Assembly (NCBI GenBank): GCA_944325005.1
Contig: CALUYO010000002.1
Coordinates: 124,001-188,000, forward strand
DNA from: Candidatus Gastranaerophilales bacterium
Lineage (GTDB): Bacteria > Cyanobacteriota > Vampirovibrionia > Gastranaerophilales > Gastranaerophilaceae
Direction of reading: 5' to 3'
DNA: 64,000 nt
Shown: piece after piece, positions 33,369-41,419 of the stretch
Layout of the letters: each line of letters begins with the position of its first letter
How positions within the stretch are numbered: the first letter of the stretch is position 1
Position numbers and translations under genes: made by a program
The notes under the pieces: model-generated
Told to the model about the DNA's origin: nothing
Seen by the model: only the letters and a program-made list of their open reading frames with translations
Database searches by the model: none

Positions 33369-33406
33369 ATGTTTATGCTAATATAAGAAAAAACAGGAGG
33401 GAAGTT

Positions 33407-34648
33407 ATGGGGCAGACCTTAGCAGAAAAAATCATTTCAGAACACGCCGGAAAGCAGGTTAAAGCAGGAGAACTTGTAATTGCAAAAGTAGATGTTTGCG
33501 CGGTTCAAGATGGTACCGGACCGCTAACTGTTCAGGAATTTAAAAAATTAGGAAAAGAAAGATTAAATAACCCTGAAAGAACAATTCTCTTTATTGATCA
33601 CGCTTCTCCAAGCCCCAGAAAAGAACTCTCAAATACTCACACTGTTCTCAGAAGCTTTTCAAAAGAATACGGAGCTGTACTTTCCGATGTTGGAGCAGGA
33701 GTCTGCCACCAGAGACTTGTTGAAACATTTGTTAATCCATGCGAAATTCTTGTTGGAGCAGATTCTCATACTTGTACTTCCGGTGCTCTGGGTGCGTTTG
33801 CAACAGGTATGGGTTCAACTGATGTTGCAGTTGCCATGGCATTAGGTAAAACATGGCTTAAAGTTCCTGCAACTTATAAAATAGTTGTTAACGGTAAATT
33901 TAAAAAAGGAATATGTTCTAAAGATTTGATGCTTCATTTAATAGGCTTAATCGGCGCAGACGGCGCTACATATAAAGCGCTGGAATTTTGCGGGGAGACA
34001 ATAGATAATATGACAATGTCTGAAAGATTTACTCTTGCAAATATGGCAGTAGAAGCAGGGGCAAAGGCAGGTCTTTTTATCGCTGACGAAAAAACAAAAG
34101 AATTTTTAAAAAAACGCGGACGCGAAGACAAATTCAGAATATTAAAACCTGATGAAGATGCAGTTTATGAAAAGATTATAAAAATTAATGCAGAAGATAT
34201 TGTTCATACTGTTTCCTGCCCGCACACAGTGGACAATACAAAACCTGTTGAAGAATTAAAAGATATAAAAGTTAATCAGGTTTTTGTCGGAACCTGCACA
34301 AACGGTAGAATTGAAGATTTAAGAACAGTTGCAGAAATCTTAAAAGGGAAAAAAGTTAATTCTGATGTAAGAATGTTGATTTGCCCTGCTTCTAAAGATA
34401 TATATTTAAAAGCTCTTGATGAAGGCCTTATAACAACGTTTGTAGAAGCAAATGCAACAATTCTCCCGCCTGGATGCGGACCATGTGTCGGCGTTCACGC
34501 CGGAACTCTTGCAGACGGAGAAGTATGTCTTGCAACACAGAATAGAAATTTTCGGGGCAGAATGGGAAATGTTGAAGGATTTATTTATCTAGCTTCCCCC
34601 TATGTTGCAGCCCATACCGCACTAAGAGGCTATATTTGCGCAGAGTAA
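33407..34648 (+). CDS. LeuC/homoaconitase family large subunit
   Basis: A 413-residue aconitase-superfamily large subunit that isomerises a hydroxy acid by dehydration and rehydration on a 4Fe-4S cluster. The cluster cysteines are in VGTCTNGR and PPGCGPCVG. DSHTCTSGALGAFATG and TVSCPHTVDNTKPVEE mark the compact type shared by archaeal LeuC, homoaconitase and (R)-methylmalate dehydratase. The substrate cannot be fixed from sequence. The small subunit (LeuD/HacB) is not in the window and must be encoded elsewhere. GGAGGG precedes the ATG. The partner synthase lies on the other side of copy B. Confidence 0.88.
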   Translation: MGQTLAEKIISEHAGKQVKAGELVIAKVDVCAVQDGTGPLTVQEFKKLGKERLNNPERTILFIDHASPSPRKELSNTHTVLRSFSKEYGAVLSDVGAGVCHQRLVETFVNPCEILVGADSHTCTSGALGAFATGMGSTDVAVAMALGKTWLKVPATYKIVVNGKFKKGICSKDLMLHLIGLIGADGATYKALEFCGETIDNMTMSERFTLANMAVEAGAKAGLFIADEKTKEFLKKRGREDKFRILKPDEDAVYEKIIKINAEDIVHTVSCPHTVDNTKPVEELKDIKVNQVFVGTCTNGRIEDLRTVAEILKGKKVNSDVRMLICPASKDIYLKALDEGLITTFVEANATILPPGCGPCVGVHAGTLADGEVCLATQNRNFRGRMGNVEGFIYLASPYVAAHTALRGYICAE

Positions 34649-34746
34649 TTATAATCATCAGAGAAAAAATATAATCAGTCGGATATGTAACAAGGAATGA
34701 GCATTTCCTGACAAAAATTTCTTACTATAGATGTAAGGAGAAGTTT

Positions 34747-35340
34747 ATGTCAGGCAATAAATTGCAATATAAGAAAATGCCACTGGAAGAACTTGTTGTT
34801 CTGTCACAGCAAAATGATTTCAAAGCGCTTGAAGAATTAATCAAACGTGAACAAAAAAATGTATTTGCAGCATTTTCATATCTTAGCCAGAAAAAAGAAA
34901 ACGTTTCTGATTTAACGCAGGAGGCACTTCTTCGTGTAGCAAAAAATATACATAACCTTAAAAATCCTAAACTTTTTAAAAGCTGGTTAAATCAAATTGT
35001 AACAAATTTATTCTATGATGAACTCCGAAAATCCCAGAGAAAAGTCGAAACTATCTCACTAGATGATGATACCGAAGAAGCTCCGCAGATAAAATTTCAG
35101 CTTCCGGACAAAAAATGCAAACCGCATGAAAAATGTATTTCATCGGAGCTTGAAAAAATAATAAAAAATGCAATTTTAGACCTTCCTGAGCAGTTCAGAA
35201 TTGCAATAGTTTTGCGCGAGCTTCAGGGTCTTAGCTACGAAGAAATTGCGAAAGCAACCCATTCTAGCATAGGTACAGTAAAATCAAGGATTGCACGTGC
35301 AAGAGGAAAACTTCAAGAAGATTTAAAAGCATACATTTAG
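34747..35340 (+). CDS. ECF-type RNA polymerase sigma factor
   Basis: A 197-residue sigma70-family factor of the ECF class. Region 2 (about 30-100) has DLTQEALLRVAKNIHNLKNP and FKSWLNQIVTNLFYDELRK. Region 4 (about 140-195) has LPEQFRIAIVLRELQGLSYE and a helix-turn-helix IAKATHSSIGTVKSRIARA. Region 1.1 and 3 are absent. AAGGAG lies 6 nt before the ATG. A zinc-finger anti-sigma gene follows after 16 nt, the usual regulatory pair. The signal and regulon are unknown. An imperfect inverted repeat (AGGAATGAGCATTTCCT, near 34693) upstream may be a control site. Confidence 0.93.
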   Translation: MSGNKLQYKKMPLEELVVLSQQNDFKALEELIKREQKNVFAAFSYLSQKKENVSDLTQEALLRVAKNIHNLKNPKLFKSWLNQIVTNLFYDELRKSQRKVETISLDDDTEEAPQIKFQLPDKKCKPHEKCISSELEKIIKNAILDLPEQFRIAIVLRELQGLSYEEIAKATHSSIGTVKSRIARARGKLQEDLKAYI

Positions 35341-35356
35341 AAAAAGGAGAATATTA

Positions 35357-35893
35357 ATGCAAAATCAGTTAACCTGTGAGCAGGTAACAGCTTTATTAAG
35401 TTTTTACGCAGAAGATAAATTAAGCTCAAAATTAACAGAATATGTAAGACAGCATCTTGAAAGCTGTCCGTCATGCATGGAAAAATATCTTCAAATGAAA
35501 AATATGCTTAACAAATTTATAGATATTCAGAATGAAGAAATTGAAAATCCTTATGCAACAAAACAGTATGAAGACTTTAAAGCAAATCTTTCTGCTTATG
35601 TAGACAATGAACTAAATAACTTTGAAAGTATAAAAATAAAAAAAATAGCAATATCAAATCCGCTTGCAAGACAGGATTTAGAAAATATTTATACATTCAA
35701 GAAACTTCTACATTCTGCCTTTGAAAAAACTAAAAATGATGTCAAAACTGACTACTCCAGAAACATAATATTCCAGCTAAAACATGACACTATAGACGAT
35801 AAAAAAGTTGATCCGTTTGTTAAATTAAGTGTTGCATTTTTTATTATGCTTACACTTCTTGTAGCAGGGCTTATCAGATTTTTATATTTTTAA
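35357..35893 (+). CDS. Membrane anti-sigma factor with zinc-binding (ZAS) domain
   Basis: A 178-residue partner of the sigma factor just upstream. The N-terminal domain has Cys7 and His33-x3-Cys37-x2-Cys40 (HLESCPSC), the ZAS motif of anti-sigma factors that bind Zn and the ECF sigma. A second region (about 65-115, NLSAYVDNELNNFE) resembles a repeat of the domain without metal ligands. One membrane helix lies near the C-terminus (about 155-177). AAAGGAG precedes the ATG. Loss of zinc or proteolysis normally frees the sigma factor. The end overlaps the convergent gene by 12 nt. Confidence 0.88.
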   Translation: MQNQLTCEQVTALLSFYAEDKLSSKLTEYVRQHLESCPSCMEKYLQMKNMLNKFIDIQNEEIENPYATKQYEDFKANLSAYVDNELNNFESIKIKKIAISNPLARQDLENIYTFKKLLHSAFEKTKNDVKTDYSRNIIFQLKHDTIDDKKVDPFVKLSVAFFIMLTLLVAGLIRFLYF

Positions 35894-36562
35894 CGAACCA
35901 GAAGAGAACTTTACAGATGCAAGCTTCATGTATGCATTCATAGAAATATCAGAAGGATATTTAAGCTTACTGCTTTCATCAGTGGTTTTATTTTTATCAA
36001 TATTAGCAAGAACCTCTTTTTGTTTTTTAGCAGCATACTGATTTCGCACCAGAGGGGTAACAAGGTTACTGGACAATATAGAGCCCGTAAGACCGGCAAT
36101 AACTTCAACACCATTTTTAAAAGGCTTGAATTTTGAAGCTATATCTGTACCATAATTATCGAGATTAGTTATATTAAAGTTCCAGTCTCCAGCATAAACT
36201 TTTCCATCAACACGCTTTTGCCCTTTTTCAAGAATGTGGCCGTCCTTTTTCAATATATCTGTAATAGCTGAGGTTCGTAACTTTGCTGTTTTTGCTAATT
36301 TCGAGCCGATGTATTTAATCCCGCTTGTTAGGGTATAAAAAGATGCAATATTCACAACAGCATCACCTATCTCTTGAGGGATAAGAAAAACTTTTTGCTC
36401 TTTTGATATTTTATCGTTAAACGCCACTGCATAAATTTGAGCGGCTGCAGACAGTATCCAACCGATAACACCGGTATGAACAAGCATAGACCCTGGATTT
36501 TCACCATAGTTTTTATATATATAGGATTTAAACCCGTTCCACATTTTAGAAGGAGACAACAT
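35882..36562 (-). CDS. Unknown membrane protein, second gene of a coupled pair
   Basis: A 226-residue protein not recognised by family. Hydrophobic stretches (about 28-50, HTGVIGWILSAAAQIYAVAF; about 60-85; about 155-175, GVEVIAGLTGSILSSNLVTP) suggest two or three membrane helices. A soluble loop of about 60 residues lies between them (KKDGHILEKGQKRVDGKVY). Its ATG overlaps the stop of the gene before it (TAATG), so translation is coupled. The general style, with Gly/Ala-rich helices and basic loops, recalls the larger membrane proteins at 45-48 kb. It is convergent with the anti-sigma gene. Confidence 0.75.
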   Translation of the reverse strand: MLSPSKMWNGFKSYIYKNYGENPGSMLVHTGVIGWILSAAAQIYAVAFNDKISKEQKVFLIPQEIGDAVVNIASFYTLTSGIKYIGSKLAKTAKLRTSAITDILKKDGHILEKGQKRVDGKVYAGDWNFNITNLDNYGTDIASKFKPFKNGVEVIAGLTGSILSSNLVTPLVRNQYAAKKQKEVLANIDKNKTTDESSKLKYPSDISMNAYMKLASVKFSSGSLKI

Positions 36563-37107
36563 TATTTATCCTCTCCTTTCTTCTGCAAACCTATAAATTT
36601 ATTTGTAAGAAATTTTGTAAGAGGTGCATCAATTAAAAAATTAGTAAATACCATTGCAGCAAGAGAAAGTATTGTTCCCATAGCATTTCTATATTGTTCC
36701 AGAGCATCTTTATTTGCGGGATCCAAATTTTTAGGAGTAAGGCATTGTTTTATTTTTTTTGTAAACGGTTTAGCGTTAGCCGGAATTTCCGCAGCAGTCT
36801 TTGACATAGCAGCAATTCCCTTTATAAATCCGGCTCTTAATGCAACACCGGTAAGAGTTCCTGCTATAATTTTCGCACATGTACGGGCTACAGAAACTTT
36901 TCTTGTTTTTTCATCAACATTCTTATTCTTCCAATCAATATAAGGCTGCATTACAATGGCAGTTAAGCCCAATATAGCTCTCTGATGAGGTGAAGACCAT
37001 TTTTTACCTATATAGGCAACATTATCAATCACTTTGTCTTTACTGACCTGTATTGAAGGTAAACGATTATATACATTTTTTACAATATTAAAATTTACAG
37101 CTGCCAT
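36562..37107 (-). CDS. Unknown membrane protein, first gene of a coupled pair
   Basis: A 181-residue protein without a recognised domain. Likely membrane segments are about 43-60 (RAILGLTAIVMQPYI), 75-95 (CAKIIAGTLTGVALRAG) and 143-165 (MGTILSLAAMVFTNFLI). Basic loops lie between them, and a charged tail ends the protein. The start MAAVNFNIVKNVYNR contains an N-F segment near the N-terminus, like other lineage-specific proteins here. It shares a TAATG stop-start overlap with the next gene, so the products probably work together. The ribosome site is weak. Confidence 0.75.
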   Translation of the reverse strand: MAAVNFNIVKNVYNRLPSIQVSKDKVIDNVAYIGKKWSSPHQRAILGLTAIVMQPYIDWKNKNVDEKTRKVSVARTCAKIIAGTLTGVALRAGFIKGIAAMSKTAAEIPANAKPFTKKIKQCLTPKNLDPANKDALEQYRNAMGTILSLAAMVFTNFLIDAPLTKFLTNKFIGLQKKGEDK

Positions 37108-37239
37108 AACACAATACCCACTGCAATAAAACTTGTAAATACTAAAAATTGCTTTAATAACGGGGGATATTTAATAAATATTTACAATTTTATCAGCCAG
37201 ATAAATATACAACAGAAAATTTATATTGTAAAGACTGAT

Positions 37240-38475
37240 TTATAACTTTGCTCCTTTAGGAACAACAGTTATTCCGTTAGGCGACACATGAAATCCTCGT
37301 TTTATATCTTCTTCCCTGTTAAAGCCAATTCTGGAATGAGGTGGTACAACGACATTTTTATCAATAATCGCACGCTTAATTTTAGAATGGCGGCCAATTT
37401 CAACGTTTTCCATCAAAATACTTTCTGAAATTTGCGAATAACTGTTAACTTTTACCTTTGGAGACAGAACGCAGCGTGACAAACCAGCCCCTGAGACAAT
37501 ACAACCTTCTGACACCATAGAATTAGTTGCCATTCCTACACGTTCACCTTCTTCCCATATAAATTTTGCAGGCGGATAATTATAATTAAATGTTCTCAAA
37601 GGCCAATCCTGAGAGTATAAATTAAGTTCCGGATCATAAGAAAGCAAATCCATATTAGCCTGCCAGTAAGCATCAATACTGCCGACATCACGCCAGTATC
37701 CGCGTTCTGTATCTGTCATACCGGGAAATGAATTATCGTTAAAATTATAAATATAAATTTTTTTACCTTCCCTTAACAGCATGGGGATAACGTTTTTGCC
37801 GAAATCATGACTTGATTCCTGAATTTCTTCATCTTGGTTTAAAGCATCTAGAAGAATATTTTTATTAAAAATATAGTTTCCCATAGAAGCAAGACACATG
37901 TCAGGATTACCCGGAATTGATTTTGGTTTTTCTTTAGGTTTCTCCACAAAATTAATCAATTTCCAATCGTCATCAACTTCGATAATTCCAAATTCGTGAG
38001 CTTCTGAAATCGGAATAGGTATAGCTGAAATAGACAGATCTGCCCTTTTCTTCTTATGATAATCAAGCATTTGCGAAACATCCATTTTGTAAATGTGGTC
38101 GCCGCCAAATATACATACATAATCAGGATCTTCATCCGTTATATGAAATACATTCTGATAAATGGCATCAGCAGTCCCGCGATACCAGTCTGAACCTGTC
38201 CTCATCTGGGCAGGCGCCAGATCGACATATTGATTTAAAAAAGGTGATAATGCCCATCCGCGTGTAATATGCTTATTTAAAGAATCAGATTTATACTGTG
38301 TCAAAACCTTTATTTTAAAAAAACCAGAATTTATAAAATTATTAAGGACAAAATCAATAATTCTGTATCTGCCTCCAAAAGGAACAGCAGGTTTTGCTCG
38401 ATCCTTAGTTAAAGGGTATAATCTTTTTCCCTCTCCACCGGCTAAAATCATAACTAAAGTATCATCAATTGACAT
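37240..38475 (-). CDS. glgC: Glucose-1-phosphate adenylyltransferase
   Basis: A 411-residue ADP-glucose pyrophosphorylase, which makes ADP-glucose from glucose-1-phosphate and ATP, the committed step of bacterial glycogen synthesis. The N-terminal nucleotidyltransferase has MILAGGEGKRLYPLTKDRAK and GTADAIYQN. IFGGDHIYKMD carries the metal Asp and NFVEKPKEKP the sugar-phosphate-binding lysine region. The C-terminal left-handed beta helix (about 300-405) is complete. The length is normal. GGGG lies 7 nt before the ATG. It follows the PurN-like and birA genes on the same strand. Its link to the phosphorylase-like gene at 11.3 kb is through pathway only. Confidence 0.96.
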   Translation of the reverse strand: MSIDDTLVMILAGGEGKRLYPLTKDRAKPAVPFGGRYRIIDFVLNNFINSGFFKIKVLTQYKSDSLNKHITRGWALSPFLNQYVDLAPAQMRTGSDWYRGTADAIYQNVFHITDEDPDYVCIFGGDHIYKMDVSQMLDYHKKKRADLSISAIPIPISEAHEFGIIEVDDDWKLINFVEKPKEKPKSIPGNPDMCLASMGNYIFNKNILLDALNQDEEIQESSHDFGKNVIPMLLREGKKIYIYNFNDNSFPGMTDTERGYWRDVGSIDAYWQANMDLLSYDPELNLYSQDWPLRTFNYNYPPAKFIWEEGERVGMATNSMVSEGCIVSGAGLSRCVLSPKVKVNSYSQISESILMENVEIGRHSKIKRAIIDKNVVVPPHSRIGFNREEDIKRGFHVSPNGITVVPKGAKL

Positions 38476-38537
38476 GACATAACCCCTTTTTCTGCATGCA
38501 ATTATACAATAAGAATAAAAAACAGTCCATAAAAATT

Positions 38538-39134
38538 TTAATTACATTTTCCGCATCCGCCGCAAGACTGCCCGCAATTACCTGATTTAAAAAAGTCAGA
38601 AAAGTCAAACACTTCATCTTTTAAAAGCTTATCAATAACTACAGGATACAGCAATTTTTCAACGTTTTGCATTTCCTCCTTAAATTCATCAAAATGTGTA
38701 AGATTTCCGATTAACACAGGATACTGAGCAATAATCCCGCTGCCTTGCACATCATCGCTTAATCTGTGAATTGTTACTCCTGATACTTTAACACCTGAAT
38801 TAAACGCTCTCCATAGAGCATCATCTCCTTTGAAAGATGGCAGCAAAGCCTCATGAAGATTTACAAATTTCGTTGTCTTTAACACATCTGCATCAAGTCT
38901 GCTTTTATAATTGAATAAAGCAACTAAATTAAAATAATTTGAAGAAAAATATTCAAAGTTTTTTTCTGAAGGGAGATACTTAAAATCAATACCTGCTTCA
39001 TCCGCCTTTTTCAAAACATCAGAATGTTCATCATCAGATAAGCAAACAATCTTTACATCTTTATTCTCAAAATACTTTACAATTGCACTTATAATAAACC
39101 CGCCTGAAGAGCTTAACAATGCCAATTTATACAT
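38538..39134 (-). CDS. PurN-like formyltransferase-fold protein with Cys-rich tail
   Basis: A 198-residue protein with the fold of glycinamide ribonucleotide formyltransferase. LALLSSSGG replaces the usual phosphate-binding turn. FVNLHEALLPSFKGDDAL keeps Asn92 and His94 of the N-x-H catalytic motif. In SDDVQGSGIIAQ the position of the catalytic Asp of PurN (LDGG in E. coli) is Gln130. The tail is CGQSCGGCGKC, with Cys187, 191, 194 and 197, a likely metal or Fe-S site not found in PurN. So it is probably not the purine enzyme; it could be a formyl- or hydroxymethyl-transfer enzyme or a repurposed paralogue. AAAGGTGG precedes the ATG. The gene lies between birA and glgC. Confidence 0.75.
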   Translation of the reverse strand: MYKLALLSSSGGFIISAIVKYFENKDVKIVCLSDDEHSDVLKKADEAGIDFKYLPSEKNFEYFSSNYFNLVALFNYKSRLDADVLKTTKFVNLHEALLPSFKGDDALWRAFNSGVKVSGVTIHRLSDDVQGSGIIAQYPVLIGNLTHFDEFKEEMQNVEKLLYPVVIDKLLKDEVFDFSDFFKSGNCGQSCGGCGKCN

Positions 39135-39148
39135 AATACCACCTTTCT

Positions 39149-39871
39149 TTAATCAATATCACCAGCAGTTAATATAAATCTATTTCCGTTATATTCATAA
39201 ACAAGCTCACCTGCACTATTAATAGATTTAGCGGTAACATCTAAATTTTTATCAATAGTGTGGACAGAAATTTTTTTTCCTAAAAAATAACATCTTTTTA
39301 TATAATCATTTTCAATATAAGCAAATCCTTGCCGTAAAAAGTTTTCATAACCTGCAAAAAATTCATTCAACAGCATGTCAGTAAAAAATTTTTTATCAAT
39401 ATGTTTTTTTTTCAATTCAATATTAACCGCAGTTGCCTGTTTATCTTTAATTTTTTTTAATGTTTTACACTCCGAGTTAAGATTCACTCCGACCCCTAAA
39501 ACAAGACCTTTAAAAACATTTTTATCCATGACAGTTTCACACAAAATACCCGCAACTTTCTTCCCGTTAATCAAAACATCATTAGGCCATTTGATAGAAG
39601 GCTCTAAACCATATTCATCTAAAACTTTGCACAATATTAGGGACATATACTGGGTAAGATTAGCATAACAATCAATAAACGCTTCAGAAGGTTTAAGAAT
39701 AATTGTTAAAAACAAATTCTCCCCTCCCAAATCAATCCAGGCTCTGTTAAAACGACCTCTGCCGCAAGTTTGTGCAGCTGCAGAAATTACAGTCTTATCA
39801 GAAAATTTATAAAAATTTCGTTTTGCATACAAATTTGTTGAATCTGTCTCTTCCAGTAAAATAAGCTCCAT
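39149..39871 (-). CDS. birA: Biotin-[acetyl-CoA carboxylase] ligase, catalytic type without HTH
   Basis: A 240-residue biotin protein ligase that attaches biotin to carboxylase carrier proteins through biotinyl-AMP. Motifs are EETDSTNLYAKR, the adenylate-binding GRGRFNRAW, SIKWPNDVLINGKKVAGIL and GLVLGVGVNLN. A small C-terminal SH3-like domain (about 190-238) follows. The N-terminal DNA-binding domain of E. coli BirA is absent, so it should not act as a repressor. GGGGGG lies 3 nt before the ATG. It is divergent from the ATP synthase operon and heads the birA-purN-like-glgC group (14 and 62 nt gaps). Confidence 0.94.
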   Translation of the reverse strand: MELILLEETDSTNLYAKRNFYKFSDKTVISAAAQTCGRGRFNRAWIDLGGENLFLTIILKPSEAFIDCYANLTQYMSLILCKVLDEYGLEPSIKWPNDVLINGKKVAGILCETVMDKNVFKGLVLGVGVNLNSECKTLKKIKDKQATAVNIELKKKHIDKKFFTDMLLNEFFAGYENFLRQGFAYIENDYIKRCYFLGKKISVHTIDKNLDVTAKSINSAGELVYEYNGNRFILTAGDID

Positions 39872-39916
39872 TTACCCCCCTTAGACATAACTTATATTAA
39901 AACAAATAAAAAAAAT

Positions 39917-39945
39917 TTGCGATTTTTTTTTTTACGAGTTAAAAT
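39917..39945 (+). promoter_or_regulatory. Promoter of the ATP synthase operon
   Basis: TTGCGA (39917-39922), a 17-nt T-rich spacer and TAAAAT (39940-39945). The ATG of atpB follows 21 nt later, with GGGAG between. Confidence 0.68.
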
Positions 39946-39966
39946 AAGAACATAAGGGAGAGAAAA

Positions 39967-40659
39967 ATGGAACATTGGATTTACATATTCAACATTGCGG
40001 GGCATGCTATATCCTTAAATCTAGACACCATCTTTACAATGTGGTTTGCGATGGCTGCGGTAATAATTTTTGCACTTATTGCAACTAGGCATCTGGATCT
40101 TATTCCCGGCAAACTTCAGGCCGTATCGGAAAGCGTAATGAAGTTTTTTTATGGCACCCTTGACACAATGATTGAACATGAAAACAGACAGCATGTTCCT
40201 CTCGTTGCCTCACTATTTCTATTTATAGTAACAGCAAACTTAATGGGGCAGCTTCCTTTAAGAATTATTAACTTGAAACACGGCGGGGAACTGGCCTCTC
40301 CGACAAATGATATAAATTTAACCGCTGCAATGGCGATTATTGTTTTAATATATTATGTGTTTATGGGGATTCGTGCAAAGGGGGCAAAGTTCTTTTTACA
40401 TGAATTCAGCTTCACCGGAATTGTTATGGCTTTAGTTGAAATTCTTGAAATGATTACAAGACCATTAAGCCTTGCAATCCGACTTTTTGCAAACATTTTC
40501 GCAGGAGAAATTCTTGTATCAATAGCATTGGGCGGGCTGGCATACTTTTTGCCGCTTCCGATTATGCTTTTCGAAATACTAGTTGCCTTCATACAGGCTA
40601 CAGTATTTATGATGCTGACTATAGCTTATATAGGTTCGGCAACCGGTAATGAACATTAG
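39967..40659 (+). CDS. atpB: ATP synthase F0 subunit a
   Basis: A 230-residue membrane subunit a, which forms the proton half-channels against the c-ring. There are about five membrane helices. The essential arginine is in the fourth, RPLSLAIRLFANIFAGE (the IRLFAN Arg matches E. coli Arg210). The end shows FIQATVFMMLTIAYIG. It is first of seven genes; atpI is not upstream in this window. GGGAG lies 6 nt before the ATG. Confidence 0.96.
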   Translation: MEHWIYIFNIAGHAISLNLDTIFTMWFAMAAVIIFALIATRHLDLIPGKLQAVSESVMKFFYGTLDTMIEHENRQHVPLVASLFLFIVTANLMGQLPLRIINLKHGGELASPTNDINLTAAMAIIVLIYYVFMGIRAKGAKFFLHEFSFTGIVMALVEILEMITRPLSLAIRLFANIFAGEILVSIALGGLAYFLPLPIMLFEILVAFIQATVFMMLTIAYIGSATGNEH

Positions 40660-40697
40660 TTACTTTGAAAAAAAGTATTAAATAAAGGAGAGAAAAA

Positions 40698-40937
40698 ATG
40701 GTAGACACAGCTACAATTTCACAAATGGCACACTTAGGTGCAGGTATTGCAATCGGTTTTGGTGCAGTAGGCGCAGGACTTGGTATCGGTTTTGCTACAA
40801 AAGGTTTGATGGATGCGGTTTCAAGACAACCGGAAGTAGCAGGTAAAGCTTTTGGGTTCTTCCTGCTCGGTGCAGCTTTATCAGAAGCTTGTGCATTGTA
40901 TGCATTCGTTATTGCATTTATGCTGTTAGGCAAATAA
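40698..40937 (+). CDS. atpE: ATP synthase F0 subunit c
   Basis: A 79-residue hairpin of two membrane helices with the polar loop SRQPE. The ion-binding Glu is in GAALSEACALYAF of helix 2. Helix 1 has AGLGIGFATKG, without the Gln that sodium-dependent c subunits use (GVGQG in Ilyobacter), and Glu is followed by Ala, not Ser, so the ion is probably a proton. AAAGGAG precedes the ATG; a strong site fits the need for many copies per complex. Confidence 0.97.
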   Translation: MVDTATISQMAHLGAGIAIGFGAVGAGLGIGFATKGLMDAVSRQPEVAGKAFGFFLLGAALSEACALYAFVIAFMLLGK

Positions 40938-40950
40938 TCGGAGAAAAGCA

Positions 40951-41418
40951 ATGGAATTTAACGCAACATTTTTAGTATCAGCAATAAGTTTTATTTTATT
41001 TACTTTTATTATGAATAAAATATTTTATAAGCCGCTTGAACGTGTAATGGATGAACGTCAAAGATTTATAAACGACGCCAAAAACGATGCGTTTAATGCT
41101 AACAACAAAGCTGATGCTATTTCTAAAGACAGAGAAAACAGATTGAATAAGTCTGTAGCAGATTCAAAAAAACTTGTTGCGGATAAAGTATATAAAGCAA
41201 ATGAAAATTCCAAGGCTGTAACTGCAGAAGCAAAACAAAAATCTCAGGAAGAAATAACTTCTGCTAAGTCAAATCTTGAAAATGAGGCTAATCAGACAAA
41301 AGAAGAGCTGAAATCTAAAGTTAAAGATTTGGCAGAAGTAATATCTTCCAAAGTACTCGGGATGGAAACAAAAATTGAAAATACCGATAATGAACTCGTA
41401 AACAGGATATTGAATTAA
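40951..41418 (+). CDS. atpG: ATP synthase F0 subunit b'
   Basis: A 155-residue peripheral-stalk subunit with one N-terminal membrane helix (about 6-25) followed by YKPLERVMDERQRFI and a long charged helix. It is the first of two b-type genes in tandem. Having separate b' and b genes is typical of Cyanobacteria, plastids and some phototrophic Proteobacteria, so this is a strong lineage marker. The symbol follows cyanobacterial usage (atpG or atpF'). Confidence 0.92.
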   Translation: MEFNATFLVSAISFILFTFIMNKIFYKPLERVMDERQRFINDAKNDAFNANNKADAISKDRENRLNKSVADSKKLVADKVYKANENSKAVTAEAKQKSQEEITSAKSNLENEANQTKEELKSKVKDLAEVISSKVLGMETKIENTDNELVNRILN

Positions 41419-41419
41419 T

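Larger units (their letters stand above)
32071..33375 (+). repeat. 1305-bp direct duplication, copy B
   Basis: Second copy of 13020-14324 in the same orientation. Left flank is CAGCCTTT, right flank TGCTAATA. It lies 25 nt after the synthase stop and ends 31 nt before the LeuC-family ATG, so it splits a metabolic gene pair. Confidence 0.95.
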
